Source: Lichtheimia corymbifera B2541 (taxonomy: Eukaryota; Mucoromycota; Mucoromycetes; Mucorales; Lichtheimiaceae). From it: DNA of 64,000 nt. Below, one piece after another: positions 11,441 to 24,300 of this stretch. Each line of letters begins with the position of its first letter. Position 1 is the first letter of the stretch. Made by a program: the position numbers and the translations under genes. The stretch is from the NCBI GenBank assembly GCA_000697475.1, contig JNEU01000586.1, positions 1-64,000 of the forward strand, written 5' to 3'. Below the pieces are notes generated by a model. The model did not search any database. It was not told the DNA's origin and worked only from the letters and a program-made list of their open reading frames with translations.

Positions 11441-14013
11441 ATGACTACCACTGTCATTGATTTTTGTACTCCACCTGTCCCTGGGGAACGTCACAAGTAT
11501 TATGGTGATGCTCATAACAAGTTTATCAAGCTTCCGCAGCTTGCAGTACAATCTTCACCTGCTATCACTACTCCCACCACCACTGCTACTGCTGCCCCTG
11601 TCACTCGGGGACCTGAATCCAATGCCGCAATAACCACCCTTTCACCGCGTCCTTCTCCTCAACCAGCAGAATCAACCACCCATGGAAAGAAAATTGAGCA
11701 ACAAAAAACACTTCATTCGCTTGCATCCACTGGCAATTTGGCTATCTTCAAACAAGTCTTACAGCTGCTGCCTGATCCCCTCAAAGCTGTCAATGATCCC
11801 CATCCTTCGACTGGGCTCACTCCCATTCACTTTGCAGCATCGCGTGGCCATGTGGAGATTGTGCGTTGCTTAGTGGAGGATTATCATGTATCAGTTGATT
11901 CACGAGACAAGGAAGGCGAGGTATATATATATTGATACATTTGAGGGATGATGAATGGAAGGGATTGATTCGTTGTCTATAGACACCATTACTCAAGGCA
12001 TCGTATGCTGGTCATTTCCACGTGGTGCAATATCTGCTATCGAAAAAGGCAAACATCCATCAAAAGGATAAGGATGGGTGGTCAGCGTTGCACAATGCTT
12101 GTTCTCGAGGCAACTTGCCAATCGTTCGTCTTTTGGTCGAAAGGAATGCACGCGTCAACGCTCAGAACAAAACGGGTCACACTCCTCTCAGTACGTTACT
12201 CTCTTCTCTCCTTTTATGGTGCAATGTTTGTTATTGACATTCTTGACATTTCATTAGTCAACGCCGCATCCAAGGGACACATGTCGATTGTCGAATACCT
12301 GCTTGAGGAAGCGAATGCCAATCCACTCATCAAAAACAACTTTCAAGAAGCCGCTTATGATGTCAGCGCAGCATCCGGTGAAGCCGGTGAAGCTTATATT
12401 TGTGAAATGCTTGAAAAAGCTGGTACCAACTGGTGGCCTGTATTACAAATGGAAGGTTGGTATAAAAGTCATATATATGCTTTGTACGTGTTATTAAAGA
12501 GGGTCTAGGCGAGGTACCAGCAGGATCGTCCTATGAATTACACGAGTACCATGTCACAGTGATGGTGATTATCCATGAGAATCAGCGATCGTCATCATTA
12601 TTGGGATTGTCACGACCTCAATTCAGTGCTGCAGCTCTCACAAAGCGTGAACATGAAGATCGCGGTCCTTGGTCGCTCCATCCATTTGGTATTCCCACAT
12701 CCAAGGAAACAGTCAGCCTACCACAAAGCACAAATAGCCGTGTTCCTGGAGGATCCAATTGGTTCTGGTTGACGGATTGGCAAATCGATTACAGTGATCC
12801 ACGCGTTGACCCAACTTCAGGATGGCAATACTCTCGATCTTTTGATGATGATGATCACGCATGGACCCCTGTTGCACCAACCTCTGGTTATGGATGGGTA
12901 CGTCGTCGTCGTTGGGTCCGTGTAATGAAGCGACGTATGGATTTGGTCAAAGGCAATGTTCGAGGTGACGCTGATGATGATACCAACTTGCCAAATGATG
13001 CCACGATGGATGTTGAATTGCAAAAGGATTATCTGGAACAAGCAGAGGAGTTGGTACAAAATGCAAAGAATGACAACAATGAAGCGACAACCACTGAGAG
13101 CACGGATGTTACAACACGGACGATTCGGCAATTGACCACCGAGCTACGTGTCTTTGAAGAAGCAGTACAAATGCTATTGGCTGGAATCAAAAGTAAGGTT
13201 TTGGTAGTGTGTATGTTGTCACGATTGTACAACTAAAACAACTTTTCTTTTTCTTTAGCTGACACGAACCAATTCCGCAAACATCAAGCAACGATCTTGG
13301 TAAAGTCGCACACGGCGCACATTGAATCGCTCAATGCACGGATCACAGCGCTCGGATCAAAACTTTCAACACCCGTGGGACCAGTTCAACATAATCCAGA
13401 ACTTGCTCGAGAGTTAGGCTTTTCAATTAGCAATGATAATAATGGAGCATTGAATGATTTACAAGCAACAACGTCTACCGCCGATCAGCGAGGTGATCAT
13501 CAAACGATTGGATATATCGATGGTTCAAGCACTGGTATGGTGGCAACAGACTTTGACGCCAACCCTTGGAGCCGAGATAGCGGGAATTCGGAAGTACAGC
13601 CGACGTGGGTCAGCGTTCATGACCAGCAACAACACGAGAGTTCCAGTTTGAATCACGTCGATTTGTTGGGTCACGATGACAACAACAATGGTGGTGGTGA
13701 TGCATTGGCTGTCTCCGGATATGATGAGGATCCAGAAGATCAAGGATTACGTGCATTTGAATGGGAAGCGGATATCAATGCAAAAGAATGTCGTCGTTGT
13801 GCACGTCGATTTGGAATACTTGTGCGACGTCATCATTGCCGACGCTGTGGATTGATTGTATGCGATCGTTGCTCTGCTTCAAGGACATATCTCAATGCAT
13901 CCGAAATATTACAGGATCCAAATGGCCCCAGAGAATCGGTTCAAGTATTGGCTACGCAGCATCATCGTGTTTGTGACAAATGCTATGCCGATTTGGGTTT
14001 GAGTCAGGCGTAA
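11441..14013 (+). CDS. Ankyrin-DysF-FYVE protein, probable endosomal protein
   Basis: Exons 11441-11920, 11983-12190, 12258-12455, 12509-13192, 13259-14013 (about 774 aa). The first ATG follows a CT-rich leader. After a low-complexity proline/threonine region, ankyrin repeats run from about residue 95 to 290 (TPIHFAASRGHVEIVRCL, TPLLKASYAGHFHVVQYL and more). A DysF (peroxin/dysferlin) module follows, with WFWLTDWQIDY, GWQYSRSF and GWVRRRRWVRVM. A coiled-coil stretch leads to a C-terminal FYVE finger with all three signatures: WEAD, RRHHCR and RVCDKC. FYVE domains bind PI3P on endosomes, and DysF occurs in peroxisome and membrane-repair proteins. The combination suggests an endosomal or phagophore scaffold. 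I cannot assign an orthologue name. Confidence 0.88.
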
Positions 14014-14451
14014 ACAACAAGGCAACTCCCGCGGTACCCTTTACCCCTTTTTCTTTTGTCAATGACAACGCCATGTATACCTTTTCACTCCATACCTCAT
14101 TAACACCACCCATCTATGTCTTTTATCTATCCTTCATGCAAGGCTTTTTCATGTCATCACACACACGCACACACATACATATCAAATGCCGTATATCATT
14201 ACCTTTTATATATCATATCCTAGCAGCAACAAATGCAATGTGATCGTTTTCTTCAATAACTCTTATATGCATGTGAAGTTGTTCGGATCGGCACATCCGA
14301 ATAAAGCGATGGATTCACCTTTCAGGGCAAAAGCAAACAATTGTACAAATTTGGTCCACCGATGTTTTGCATATCCTATTTGACAACCACTCATGGTGTT
14401 TTCATTCCATTGTATCTCTTTCTCTTTTCTCTCTTTCTTTTTATTTCAACA
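14014..14451. other. Intergenic region
   Basis: 3' end of the FYVE gene and promoter of the Sel1-repeat gene. It contains a short CA-rich tract near 14160-14180 and a CT-rich leader (about 14414-14446) just before the start codon, like that of the preceding gene. No extra gene seen. Confidence 0.4.
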
Positions 14452-17291
14452 ATGTCCATCGCTATGGTTTATACTCCAGCAGTAACACAGGAGCATACTG
14501 CAACTGAGAGATCTTGGACATCAGCAACCCAACAACAACAACAACCTTCACGGTCTGCTATCCAAAAACGCAGCAATAATGGCATCACTATCGCTCATCC
14601 GGAACCTGTGGTCAAGCGCACTGTCACTGTGCAAGATCTTTCCTATCCGGAGCCAATGCAAGGTCTGCTGATTATTCAAAGCGATAGTGAGGATGATGAC
14701 GATGATGACGACAATGAACGTATCAGCAGCAGTAGCAGTAGCAGCAGTAGCAACAGCAACGATAGCCATGACGACAGTCAAAATAATCACATTGCGGCAA
14801 GGACACCATTAGTGGAAACGGTTTCCAATCAACCAGTCAAGACGAAAAAAAAGCCTTTGCCACCTGTGCCACTGTTTGTGCCTGATTTGCATGGTGACAC
14901 AACATTTGATCAGCAGCAGCAACAACAACAGGAGCAAGAAGGATCCGCTATTACACCCGAGAGCCCATTCTTGATGATCCCTACTCCACTTGAGCCTATC
15001 CAAGAATCGCTTGATAGCACCATTGAGGATGAAGTAGCATTGTACCAATCTGATGACGATGATGACGAGAGTGCATCCGACGACGTTGCACACGATGAGA
15101 AAACAACAACCGAGAATGTATCATCAGATGACTGCAATCAACACGATACCATAACAGCAACACTGGAAGCGCCTGCAGTAACCCATCAAAGTGATATTGT
15201 ATCGGTAGCATCTTCTACACACACTCAAAAGCCATTTGAACCAGGACCTGCGCAAACACCACATACACCTGAGGAAGCACAACCCGCAACGATTTGGTCT
15301 GTGGATAACAGCGCATCAAGCATTCGCACTAGTGATGAGGACGATCAGCATAGCTTACGACGACGCGCATCCAAGGAAGAGCTTCCACCACCCATTAACA
15401 CCCAGTTGACTTCCAACGTATCTTTATGCAGTCGCTGCAGCTCCATATCAAGTGCACCATCCTCAGCCGTTTCCATGCTTTCACATCAAGATATTCTATT
15501 ACGTGCAGCTGCTTCTGCTTCTCCTTCACACATTCCAAGGACAGCATCAGCCATTTCATTGGGATCAACAACATCATCATCTCGACCCATGTCACATGTT
15601 TGGGAGCCACACCAACAGCCATTGATGTTGCCACCCAACAATCACCACCACCAGCAACCACTTGCATTTCAAATGCAGCAGCAAGCATCCCCAATTGGAA
15701 GTCCATTGCACAAGGCTCAATCTACTCCTCATCTTGCTACCACAGCTGCTACCAACAATGCTGCTGCTGTTGATGCATTGCTACAACCTGTTCCAGTAAA
15801 GTCGCGTTTGAGCATTGCATCATTTAGCTTAACACACGACAAGGATGCTATCAAGACTTACCGGCGAATGGCAAGCAAGACCCACAACAAGGCTATCCAG
15901 TTGACGTATGCAAAATATCTACTTGATGTCGCACGCTTGTACAAGAGCAACCAGAGCACACGTGAGCGTTTATTGTCCGAAGCTGGGTATTGGATTGAGC
16001 GACTTGCCAAAGCTGGTCTTGCCGAAGCATTGTTTATCAAGGGTAAATGGCATCTTCAGCAACCCGAGATTGAGGAATGTGACCAGTCGTATCGCAGCAA
16101 ACCACAACCTCTCAAAGCATACAAATGTTTTCAAGCTGCTGCACGTGCTGGTTGGGTGGACGCTTATTATGAGCTGGCTCGATATCAAAAGTCACGTGGA
16201 GAGTATGCACGGGCTGTCGACTGCTACAAACTTGCAGCATCCAAGGGTCACACATTGGCAACTTATGTAAGTTCTCCCTTATGCATTTTATATCTAAAGC
16301 TCATCATTATCATCATGGTATCATTATAGAAAATGGCCAAGATTCTCTTGAGAGGGCAATTGCATCAAAAGCGTAATATCAAGCTGGGTCTCGAATACCT
16401 ACAAAAAGCAGCCGATGCATTGGATGACGATAGTGCCGAACCTGCCTATGTCTTGAGCTGTGTATACGCTGATGAACTTGAACGTATTGGTATTGCAAGG
16501 TAAGAGTTGTCCACAGTTGTCAAAAATGAATCTAATGTTCTCCATTAGAGAATCACAAATGTCAAGGGAAAATATACCATTGGCCATCTTTTATCTTAAA
16601 AAGGCGGCGCAAACGGGTTTGCCTATGGCTGTACACCGCATGGGTCAAGTGCATGAGCATGGTCTTTTGAACCTTCCTAGAGATGCATGGCAAGGCTATT
16701 CATGCTATGTTCGAGCTGCTGAGGATGGCCATGAAGGCGCCATGTTGGATCTTTCTCGGTTATACGCACAAGGGATTGCTGGCTATTTGATGCCACAGTA
16801 TGAGATCGCTTTCAAATGGTGTCAACGTGCTGCAGACAAAGGATTGGAGCAAGCTGAATATGTCCTTGGGTATGTTTGTTTTTTCGATCCACTGGCTACA
16901 TTTTTTCCAGGTGTGGTGGCTAATACAATTGTGCAGGACATATTATGAAGACGGCATCGGCACATTGCCTGATTACCCACGTGCTCTCGAATATTTTAGC
17001 AAGGCAGCATCCAAAGGCTATGCACCAGCTGAAGAGAAACTCAATGTTCCTACCACTTCATTCGCTACAGGTGCATCATCATCATCATCATCTGCTCATC
17101 TCGCCTCAAGTGAAAATGTCTCCTCAAAGCTCTCATCATTAAGGATTAAGCGTCAACCTGCAGCAGAACGTCCTACCAATGATGACGACAATTTTCCCGC
17201 ATCCAACCATCGTTTGGCATACCAGCAAAAGTCCTCCTCCCCCAATAGCAGAAAACCTGAACCATCCCCCGCAAACTGCTTCATCATGTAG
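14452..17291 (+). CDS. Sel1-repeat protein with CaaX box, Skt5/Chs4-like chitin synthase activator
   Basis: Exons 14452-16266, 16330-16499, 16549-16869, 16937-17291 (about 886 aa). The N-terminal 440 residues are disordered, rich in Ser, Asp and Gln. Sel1-like helical repeats follow from about residue 460 (AIQLTYAKYLLDVARLYKS, GLAEALFIKGKWHLQ, AGWVDAYYELARYQKS, GLEQAEYVLGTYYEDG, DYPRALEYFSKAASKGYAPA). The protein ends in Cys-Phe-Ile-Met, a farnesylation CaaX box. Yeast Skt5/Chs4 has the same plan, with Sel1 repeats and a C-terminal CaaX, and recruits and activates chitin synthase III at the bud neck. I infer the same role here in localised chitin synthesis. It lies next to a septin gene, although the septin link in yeast is physical rather than genomic. 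Mucorales may carry several such paralogues. Confidence 0.87.
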
Positions 17292-17936
17292 AAAAACCCT
17301 CTTTACGTAGCCTTTATTATTAGTACTTTTAACGTGGCAATACATTATACATATATATTATTTGTAGATTTGAACATATACTGAACATCCTTCTTGCGAT
17401 TGTAATAGTATAACAAAGGCATGATGGTATGTAATCATCATCCCTTGTCAATAAACAACGTCAACGACGAACACTAGTACGCCAATGCTATGTGTTTGTT
17501 GTTGGCCACATCATCGATAGTTTTCAAAGAGCCACTGTCGTCATGTTATGAGCTTAAAGTCAACTATGTGAAATAACGAGCTGACATGGACGTCCACAAA
17601 AATGTATACCTAAAAAGATATGTATGCAGTAATCGGATCATGTTGATGCATGCATAAACCAGCGACCGTGTCATTGTATGTACATTCGAGCACCACGTGG
17701 TATATATGTGTGCGTGTCATGATTGCATCTGGCGTATGCTCAAAGTTGAGTTTACGACCAAGGTGGTCGTAGTGGATGACGGGTATTGTTTATGTTTGTG
17801 GAAATGACAACAGCTTATTCCTCGGTCCTGTTGAGAATGTCTTGTAACCCCGGTTCATTCCATGATACCTCGAGGTGATATAAGTAGCCCCATGTACTCG
17901 AGTGATCTTTAGCTCTTGTCCGATAATACCATCAGC
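17292..17936. other. Intergenic region
   Basis: About 640 bp, AT-rich, between the Sel1-repeat gene and the septin gene. No coding signal or repeat family seen; it should hold the septin promoter. Confidence 0.4.
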
Positions 17937-19312
17937 ATGTTATACAGCGCCTACTCTCAAAAAATCTCTAGTCCAGCTCGTTCACGCAAGGAGCCTGTCT
18001 CCTACCTGAACATTATGGTGGTGGGTCAAACAGGCACAGGCAAGACCGCCTTTGTGCGTACATTATGTGAAAGTCTCAAGCACACGATCATCCAAGGCAC
18101 CCTGAAAGAATCCAAACCTATGGTCTTAAAAGATACATTACGCCCCACAGATGATTTGTATACGGTTTCCATGCATGTAGAGGAAAATGGCGAACGTACG
18201 TCATTGACTGTGGTTGACACGCCTGGATTTGACCAAAGCATCGATATTGAGCAGCAGCTACGATTTGTGTGTACATACATTGATCATCAATATGAACGCA
18301 CATTGATTGAGGTATAGGGGGGAATCGTCGTTTGTTTTTTCCACAAACTCACCATAGATTCTCATGTTTGTTAATGCAGGAAACAAAGCTACGACGTGAT
18401 GCCAAAGCTGTCGACACTCATATCCATGCATGCCTCTACTTCCTCGACACCACTTCCAAGACCAATCTCAGTGATGTGGATCGCTACATGCTGCGTGTAC
18501 TCAGCTCACGCGTGAATATCATTCCTGTCGTTGGCAAAGCTGATACGCTCACTGCCGTTCAGCGTGAAACCATCCGCAAGGCTTATCGTTGGAACTTTTT
18601 TGACATTTTCCACATACCAGTCTATGGCTATATTGAGATTGAAAAGGAAGATGATTTGGAGCAAGAGCAACAACAAGAACAAGAAGAACAAGCATCAAAT
18701 GCTAGTGGTGAAGAAGAAGAAGAGGAGGGTGAGGGCTCACAAGAAGAAATCCACCAAGAAAAGAAGCAAGCAGTGGCTACGAATCATTCCGGTTCTGAAA
18801 TTATGGATACCATCATGTCGATGCTAAAGGAATATGTCGAGGAAGACAATGATGAAGATGCTCGTGCCATGTATGAATATCTCGAGCATTTCCCATTGAC
18901 ACTTGTTGGTTATGAAGAGGATCCTGAAACGGGCCGACCTGTTGCCATTATGCGTGATTCATTGAAACCCCAAAAACAAGCCGACACGGAGGAAGATCAA
19001 CAACCCTCATCACCACAAGCCCACACCCAATCACGCAAGAAAGGCCGATCCACCAAGACTGTATTGGGTCGCAAGTATCCATGGGCTGTTGTCGAATGCT
19101 CTAATCCAGATCACTGCGACTTTGAGCGCCTTAAATCCATGATCTTGTCAGTTCACCGTGATATGTTCCGGATCGATACATTCGAGCGCTTTTATGAAAA
19201 ATACCGAACCAAGCAGCTAATGAATCGTCGATTCGAAGGTAGCCCTACTATCAACAAAGGCAAATTGACCAATCCATCTGCTACCACCACCCATACCAAA
19301 GTCCATGCCTAA
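17937..19312 (+). CDS. Divergent septin with enlarged acidic insert
   Basis: Exons 17937-18311 and 18380-19312 (about 435 aa). The first ATG after the promoter is used; an upstream in-frame codon is not ATG. P-loop GQTGTGKT lies at residues 30-37, the switch DTPGF near 94-98, the G4 motif GKADTL near 175-180, and the septin unique element GRKYPWAVVECSNPDHCDF near 354-372. Between G4 and that element sits a long low-complexity acidic and glutamine-rich insert, then a second Ser/Lys-rich one. G4 usually reads AKAD in septins. There is no C-terminal coiled coil. These features fit a divergent fungal septin, perhaps AspE-like, rather than a core Cdc3/10/11/12 type. Septins form GTP-dependent filaments at division sites. 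Confidence 0.9.
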
Positions 19313-19374
19313 CATATCCCCCAAATCCATTGAGTCCTTTGTTTTGCTCTTTCAATGCCCCCATTTTTATATTC

Positions 19375-19380
19375 AATAAA
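19375..19380 (+). terminator. Polyadenylation signal of the septin gene
   Basis: AATAAA sits 63 bp after the septin stop and 28 bp before the stop of the convergent AP-3 sigma gene. The two transcripts probably overlap in their 3' ends. Confidence 0.45.
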
Positions 19381-19407
19381 GAAAGCTGCGCTATTCCCTT
19401 TATAACA

Positions 19408-20173
19408 CTAATGCCTAAATCCTGCTCTTAATGTCTCACTAGCTCGAGATCCAAGAACGCTCGTTGATGATGTGCCTGATTTCTTCTTTGCTCGGTTCAT
19501 TTCATTCACTGCAGAGACAATTTCGTTGATATTGGTTTCCAGTACCATGCCACCTTGTACAATCTCGGATAGAATATAATGCACCTACATAGGCTTTGTT
19601 AGCTACCACTCTTACCCCATCCTCTATTCCAATATCTCCTTTTACCTCGTCAAAGTGAAAGATCTATTCAATTGCTAAGGTGAGTTGCTTTGTTACATGT
19701 ACGAAGATACCCATCACTTACCAGATCCAACTCGCACACGTTCTCAAAGCATCGATCAAGACTCTCCACAAAGACCTATGACGATCCATTAGATGACTAT
19801 AACCTCCTAGTCTGTTTCATATTACCTGTATCAGATCCAGAATGCCAAGCTCACTTTCGCTCTCGTCGACAACAAAAACAAAGTATAGCGTAGCGTAATG
19901 ACGGTAAATGACACGGGTATCTTTTCCTCCTAAAAGTTTGCTGCCTTCAAGAAAGTTGCATGCTGTGTCAGGACGTTTGGAAACTAAAGAGTAAATCTCT
20001 TGGACGAGGGCTTGTTGTGTGGCGATATCCTTGAGGAGAGGGAGGCGATGCCATTAAAAAGGGTGACCCAGACTTCAGCAAAGGAGAGAACGGAATTGAC
20101 TTACAATCTGCTGATAGAATTTGACGAGCCGTGGTTTGCCGTGATTGTTGAAGATAAGGATACTTTTAAGCAT
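19408..20173 (-). CDS. aps3: AP-3 adaptor complex small subunit (sigma-3)
   Basis: Five exons: 20105-20173, 19826-20029, 19722-19775, 19647-19664, 19408-19584 (173 aa). All junctions are GT..AG and in phase. The start MLKSILIFNNHGKPRL is the sigma-adaptin N-terminus. Later blocks RVIYRHYATLYFVFVVDES, SELGILDLIQVFVESLD, FENVCELDLIF and VHYILSEIVQGGMVLETN are characteristic of sigma-3 rather than sigma-1 or sigma-2. The product is the small core subunit of the AP-3 coat, which sorts cargo from Golgi/endosomes to vacuole or lysosome-related organelles. Exon 4 is only 18 nt (six codons), and no single exon gives a long open frame, so ORF scans miss this gene. It converges on the septin gene with 95 bp between stops. 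Confidence 0.93.
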
Positions 20174-21394
20174 AGTTGTATGTGCGTGTGGAACCGCGTA
20201 CGGTGTGTGGTGTGTGTGTGCGTGTGTCGAGGAAAAGAGTAAAGCTGCAGAGTGGTCGGACAATACAAACTTGTATACTATTTTAGGACGTACCTGCGCG
20301 GTGGATCCAAGCATCAACCTCTACTACATAAATCACATGATATGTCATCAGCATATTAGATACTATTAGCAATTGCAAATAAACCAAATGATATACTATA
20401 TAATCAACTATCAATGGCTATATCATAATGAAATTACACAAGGGTAGTATTTACCATTCACTAGCTGTGGTCTCGTTACGAGGAGGAGGAAGCATGATGA
20501 GTTTCGATGTACTTGAGAGGGATCTCAAACAGTCAAGGATTCCCTTTCCTTGGAAACGGTTTTGTGACTACAATCATGCATTTCCAAATATGATAACGAT
20601 CATGATGGTGGTGCATTTTGTTATTTTGAATGTACTTGCTCGAATAGAAATATTATATATGAATGCCTAGCAGCAGGTCAAATCGGATCAGGGATCTACT
20701 ACTACTTTTATGCATCGACGAGGTTTTGCTAGTGTCTAGATGAAAACAGTACAAATGACTCTGCTAGGAAGCGACTGGTAGCCCAAATAAGCATGTAGTT
20801 GTATATGATGCACCTTTATGATCAACCAATCTCTGCAATAATAGATTCCACTTTTATGGATATATGACAATTACCAATTCGAAAAGATGTGAAAGTGTGT
20901 GTGGTTTAAGGATGCATCCTCGGATGATCGCTGTGTCCGTGTCATTGCGAATGAAAGCCATGTTACACAAATATTGTCTCTTGTACCATGCAATCTGCTA
21001 ACCCTTTCAGGTGTGGCCTACGGAATCAAGGTATCTCACACACTTTGCTATCCGTAACAATGGAAACAGAGTAGTATATTAGTTATATAAGGAGTTGTGT
21101 ATAAAAGAGTTATGCTTTATTGAATGAATGTTTATAGGGATCCCGAAATAGTAGTATAACAATGAGGACCGATGATGAGGATGATGATGCTTTGTGGCAG
21201 AATAGAATTATCTCGTTTCATTTAGCTCGGGCTTCCGAGAATATCACACACACAGCACAGGACGTACACAACATAAGTACAACACCCTCACATAGTAGAC
21301 TATATACACCGCTTTAGTAACTCAGTTAACCCCTTCGCTTCTCTTTCACTTTCTACCCTTTCTTTTCACTCTCCTCCAACACTCACACATCTCG
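20174..21394. other. Intergenic region with one unexplained open frame
   Basis: Holds the divergent promoters of AP-3 sigma and the Munc13 homologue. A GT-rich tract lies near 20195-20226. A plus-strand frame at 20428-20670 includes a protein-like stretch (SLRGGGSMMSFDVLERDL), but no domain or splice partners were found. It may be a gene remnant. Confidence 0.35.
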
Positions 21395-24300
21395 ATGGAA
21401 ACGAGGAGCGGCTCTAAGCTACGACGCAGCGGTCGAAAGAACCGGTCGTTGAATTCAATGCTGGTCTACGATTATGCCCTGAGATGTGCCATTCGAGCCT
21501 ACCTGGAACAAACGAGCGGGTCATCTCCCAGCAGCAACAAGGAACCTAAAAAGGATCGTACCGAGCGGCATTCTATCCATATGGGCATGGGCATGCTCGG
21601 CTCATTGACCGATGTGTTTGGCGAAGACGGCGGCAAATCCGACAAGTTGACACGCGAAATTGTACGAGGCTTGTTAAAGCGAGTCGACAAGTACAAGACA
21701 TCCAAAGACTTGACCCGTATCGACCATGAAGAAAAACTGTTTCTCGCTGTCTTATCTCAGTTTCAGGCCAAACTTCAAAAGCAGCGATACAAGCCGACAG
21801 GCAGTGTCAATGATCTGGTCGTCCAGTTCCTTCAAACCAGTCAAATCGAGTTGAAAAAGTCCACTACAGATGCTGCAGCCATGTATGAGCAACTCAACCA
21901 GTACATGTCCAAGTTTGCAGAAATCGTTATCCAGACCATCCAAGAAGATGCACCCTCATCAGCCACGCCAGAACTCATGGAACGATTGAATGGATTTGTG
22001 GCACCCGTCAAAAAGACCCGCAGTCATCAGGATCATCGTCAACCCTCCACACCAGGCACCCCCGTAGTCGATGGATCCATTGAAGCATTAGAACGTTTCC
22101 CAATGGTGATCACCGTGCAAAACTTGTTCCAAGTCAGTGATGAGGATCATCGCAAAAAGTTACAAGAATTACAACCCCTATGCACGGATGCAGTAAGTAG
22201 ACATGTCATGCATGGTATTCGCTATTATTCATTTACTCATCGTCTCTTTGTTTAGGCTCTTTTGGTCGATTTAAAGAAATGCATCAACAATGTCCACACC
22301 AATCAATCTTTCCCTGGTCGTCGTGAAGATTTCCCAGATCAACAAGCTTATGAGAATTGGCAACGTCGAGAAGTGAAACAGCTGACCGAATTGATGAATA
22401 CGCTCATGTTGATGAAACCCAATCTTGCACTGAGCTCAACGGGTGAAAGGGATGTGGGTTCATCCAATATGCTTTCAGGAGAATCGGGTCGTTCAAGAAA
22501 TTCGGTACCTGCAAGTGATTCAGTGGTAAGGGAAATGAGAGAGAGCGAGTGTCTATTTCATGCCGCTAATACACTTTTTTTTTAGCGGAACGAACAAGCC
22601 CCCTTTGCATTTATTCCTAATGATCCAAGATCTTATTTCCGGATGTTGATGAGCATGTGTATCGACTATGACACAGACGTGGTCCCTGAAAACGAACGTG
22701 CAAAGACCAGTGTTCTTTCTCAGCAATCGGATGAGCTGTTACGTGAATGTTGGAGAACATGGCGCTTGTCAGCCCCGTTTAGAGCTGTGCTTTATTTGGA
22801 ATTTGTAAAGGCACGCTATGATGAGGAGAAATTGGATCTCGAGGATGTCAAGGATTCGGTGCGTGCTTTGGACAAGGTTATCAAGGAAAATGACCCAGGC
22901 ACTTGGGCAATCAATGACGTGAGTAAATCATTTTGATTCTGTGGAGTTTGATATATGTTATTTAACGCATGTCCCAATGTAGCGTGAAAGTTTGATTCGG
23001 ACATATGAAGGCTTGAACCACACGCTTCTACATGAGCTGGAGCATTGCTTATCCAACTATTGGAAAGTCAAGTATGTCATGGAATTAGAATGGGGCTGTT
23101 GGATATATTAATCTCATATGATATATATCTAGACCTGATTGGGTGTATGGCCTGGTCGCCATGTTGGACAAGATTTATGAAAACCCAGCGTATCAAGAAG
23201 ATCACTCGGATCCCCTTTTGACACTCACACGTTTGGAAGAAACGGTGGAGGTAATTAAAAGATAGGATGATCCGAGAATAAGGTGCTAAAGGACTTGGTA
23301 GGGAGCTGCTGTTAGCAGGTGGCGTACATTGACAAAGTCGGCATGCCCTGATGGTCAAGATACACTTGAAGATCTTTTACCACTAGCAGACAAGTTGATC
23401 AAGGAGCTTAGTTCAATCAGCACCAAAAAGTTTACCAAACCAATCAAAGGGTATGCTGAAAAAGGGTGGTGGCGCAAACGATCGAACAGTGATACTCATA
23501 CGTGATCCGATTTTTGATAGTGTATTGGATGTCCGGGGTATTGTGATGGCAAGACATATGCCGCTCTTCACTCTCATGATTGGAAATTGGGCGTATTCAC
23601 AAGAAGCCAGGGAAGCACCTGTTGAAGTCACATTTGAACTCTATCACAAAGTCCTCAGTCTAAAGCGGTTGTATGATCAATATGGGCCAAAGTAAGCATG
23701 ATCGACCAAGTTGCTGTGGTATGAACGAGTGTGCTGACAGGTATATGATAGGAAAAAGGCCGAGTTGTTCAAGGTTGAATCATGGTTCTTGCAACATGCA
23801 CGACGATGGCTCACAACCACACATGCTGCTACTCCAGAATGGGTCGAGAATGCTATCAAGCAGGATGAAGTAAGAGATGTTGGTTCATATACTTTGGAAA
23901 CATGTCCCACTAATTCTTTATCATTAGTTCAAGATGATCAATGATACAACGGTGCATTCATCTTCCATCGTCGATCTCTTTAGTATGTTCCACCAAGCTG
24001 TTGATTTTGTACAAAGTCTACAATGGCCCAATGAACCACAACGTTGTCGCTTCTTGACATCACTTGCAAAGGTAAGCATCCTATGCTATAGCTATATTCA
24101 TATCTGATTCCTGATTTTCGTCATGCAGGTCATTGCGGTGTCATTGGAGCAATACACGGAGATTCTTGAAGGCTTTGTAAGAGAAGAATTTGAGTATCAG
24201 CGGAAAGAAGCAGGAGAAGCAACATCACCTGGATCTCTGTTCGACATGGCACGATATCAACTCACAGGTGGTCAGTCATCTCCAAAGGATGAGATTAAAC

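Noticed and set aside
14548..15211. Minus-strand frames antisense to the Sel1-repeat gene
   Set aside because: Shadows of Ser/Asp/Gln-rich coding sequence.
20428..20670. 80-codon frame with a GGG-SMMSFDV segment that recalls PLP enzymes
   Set aside because: Too short and isolated, with no catalytic lysine region or flanking exons.
23251..23318. Acceptor at GCAG (23318) in the Munc13 homologue
   Set aside because: It shifts the frame into a stop; the acceptor at 23301 keeps the frame open.
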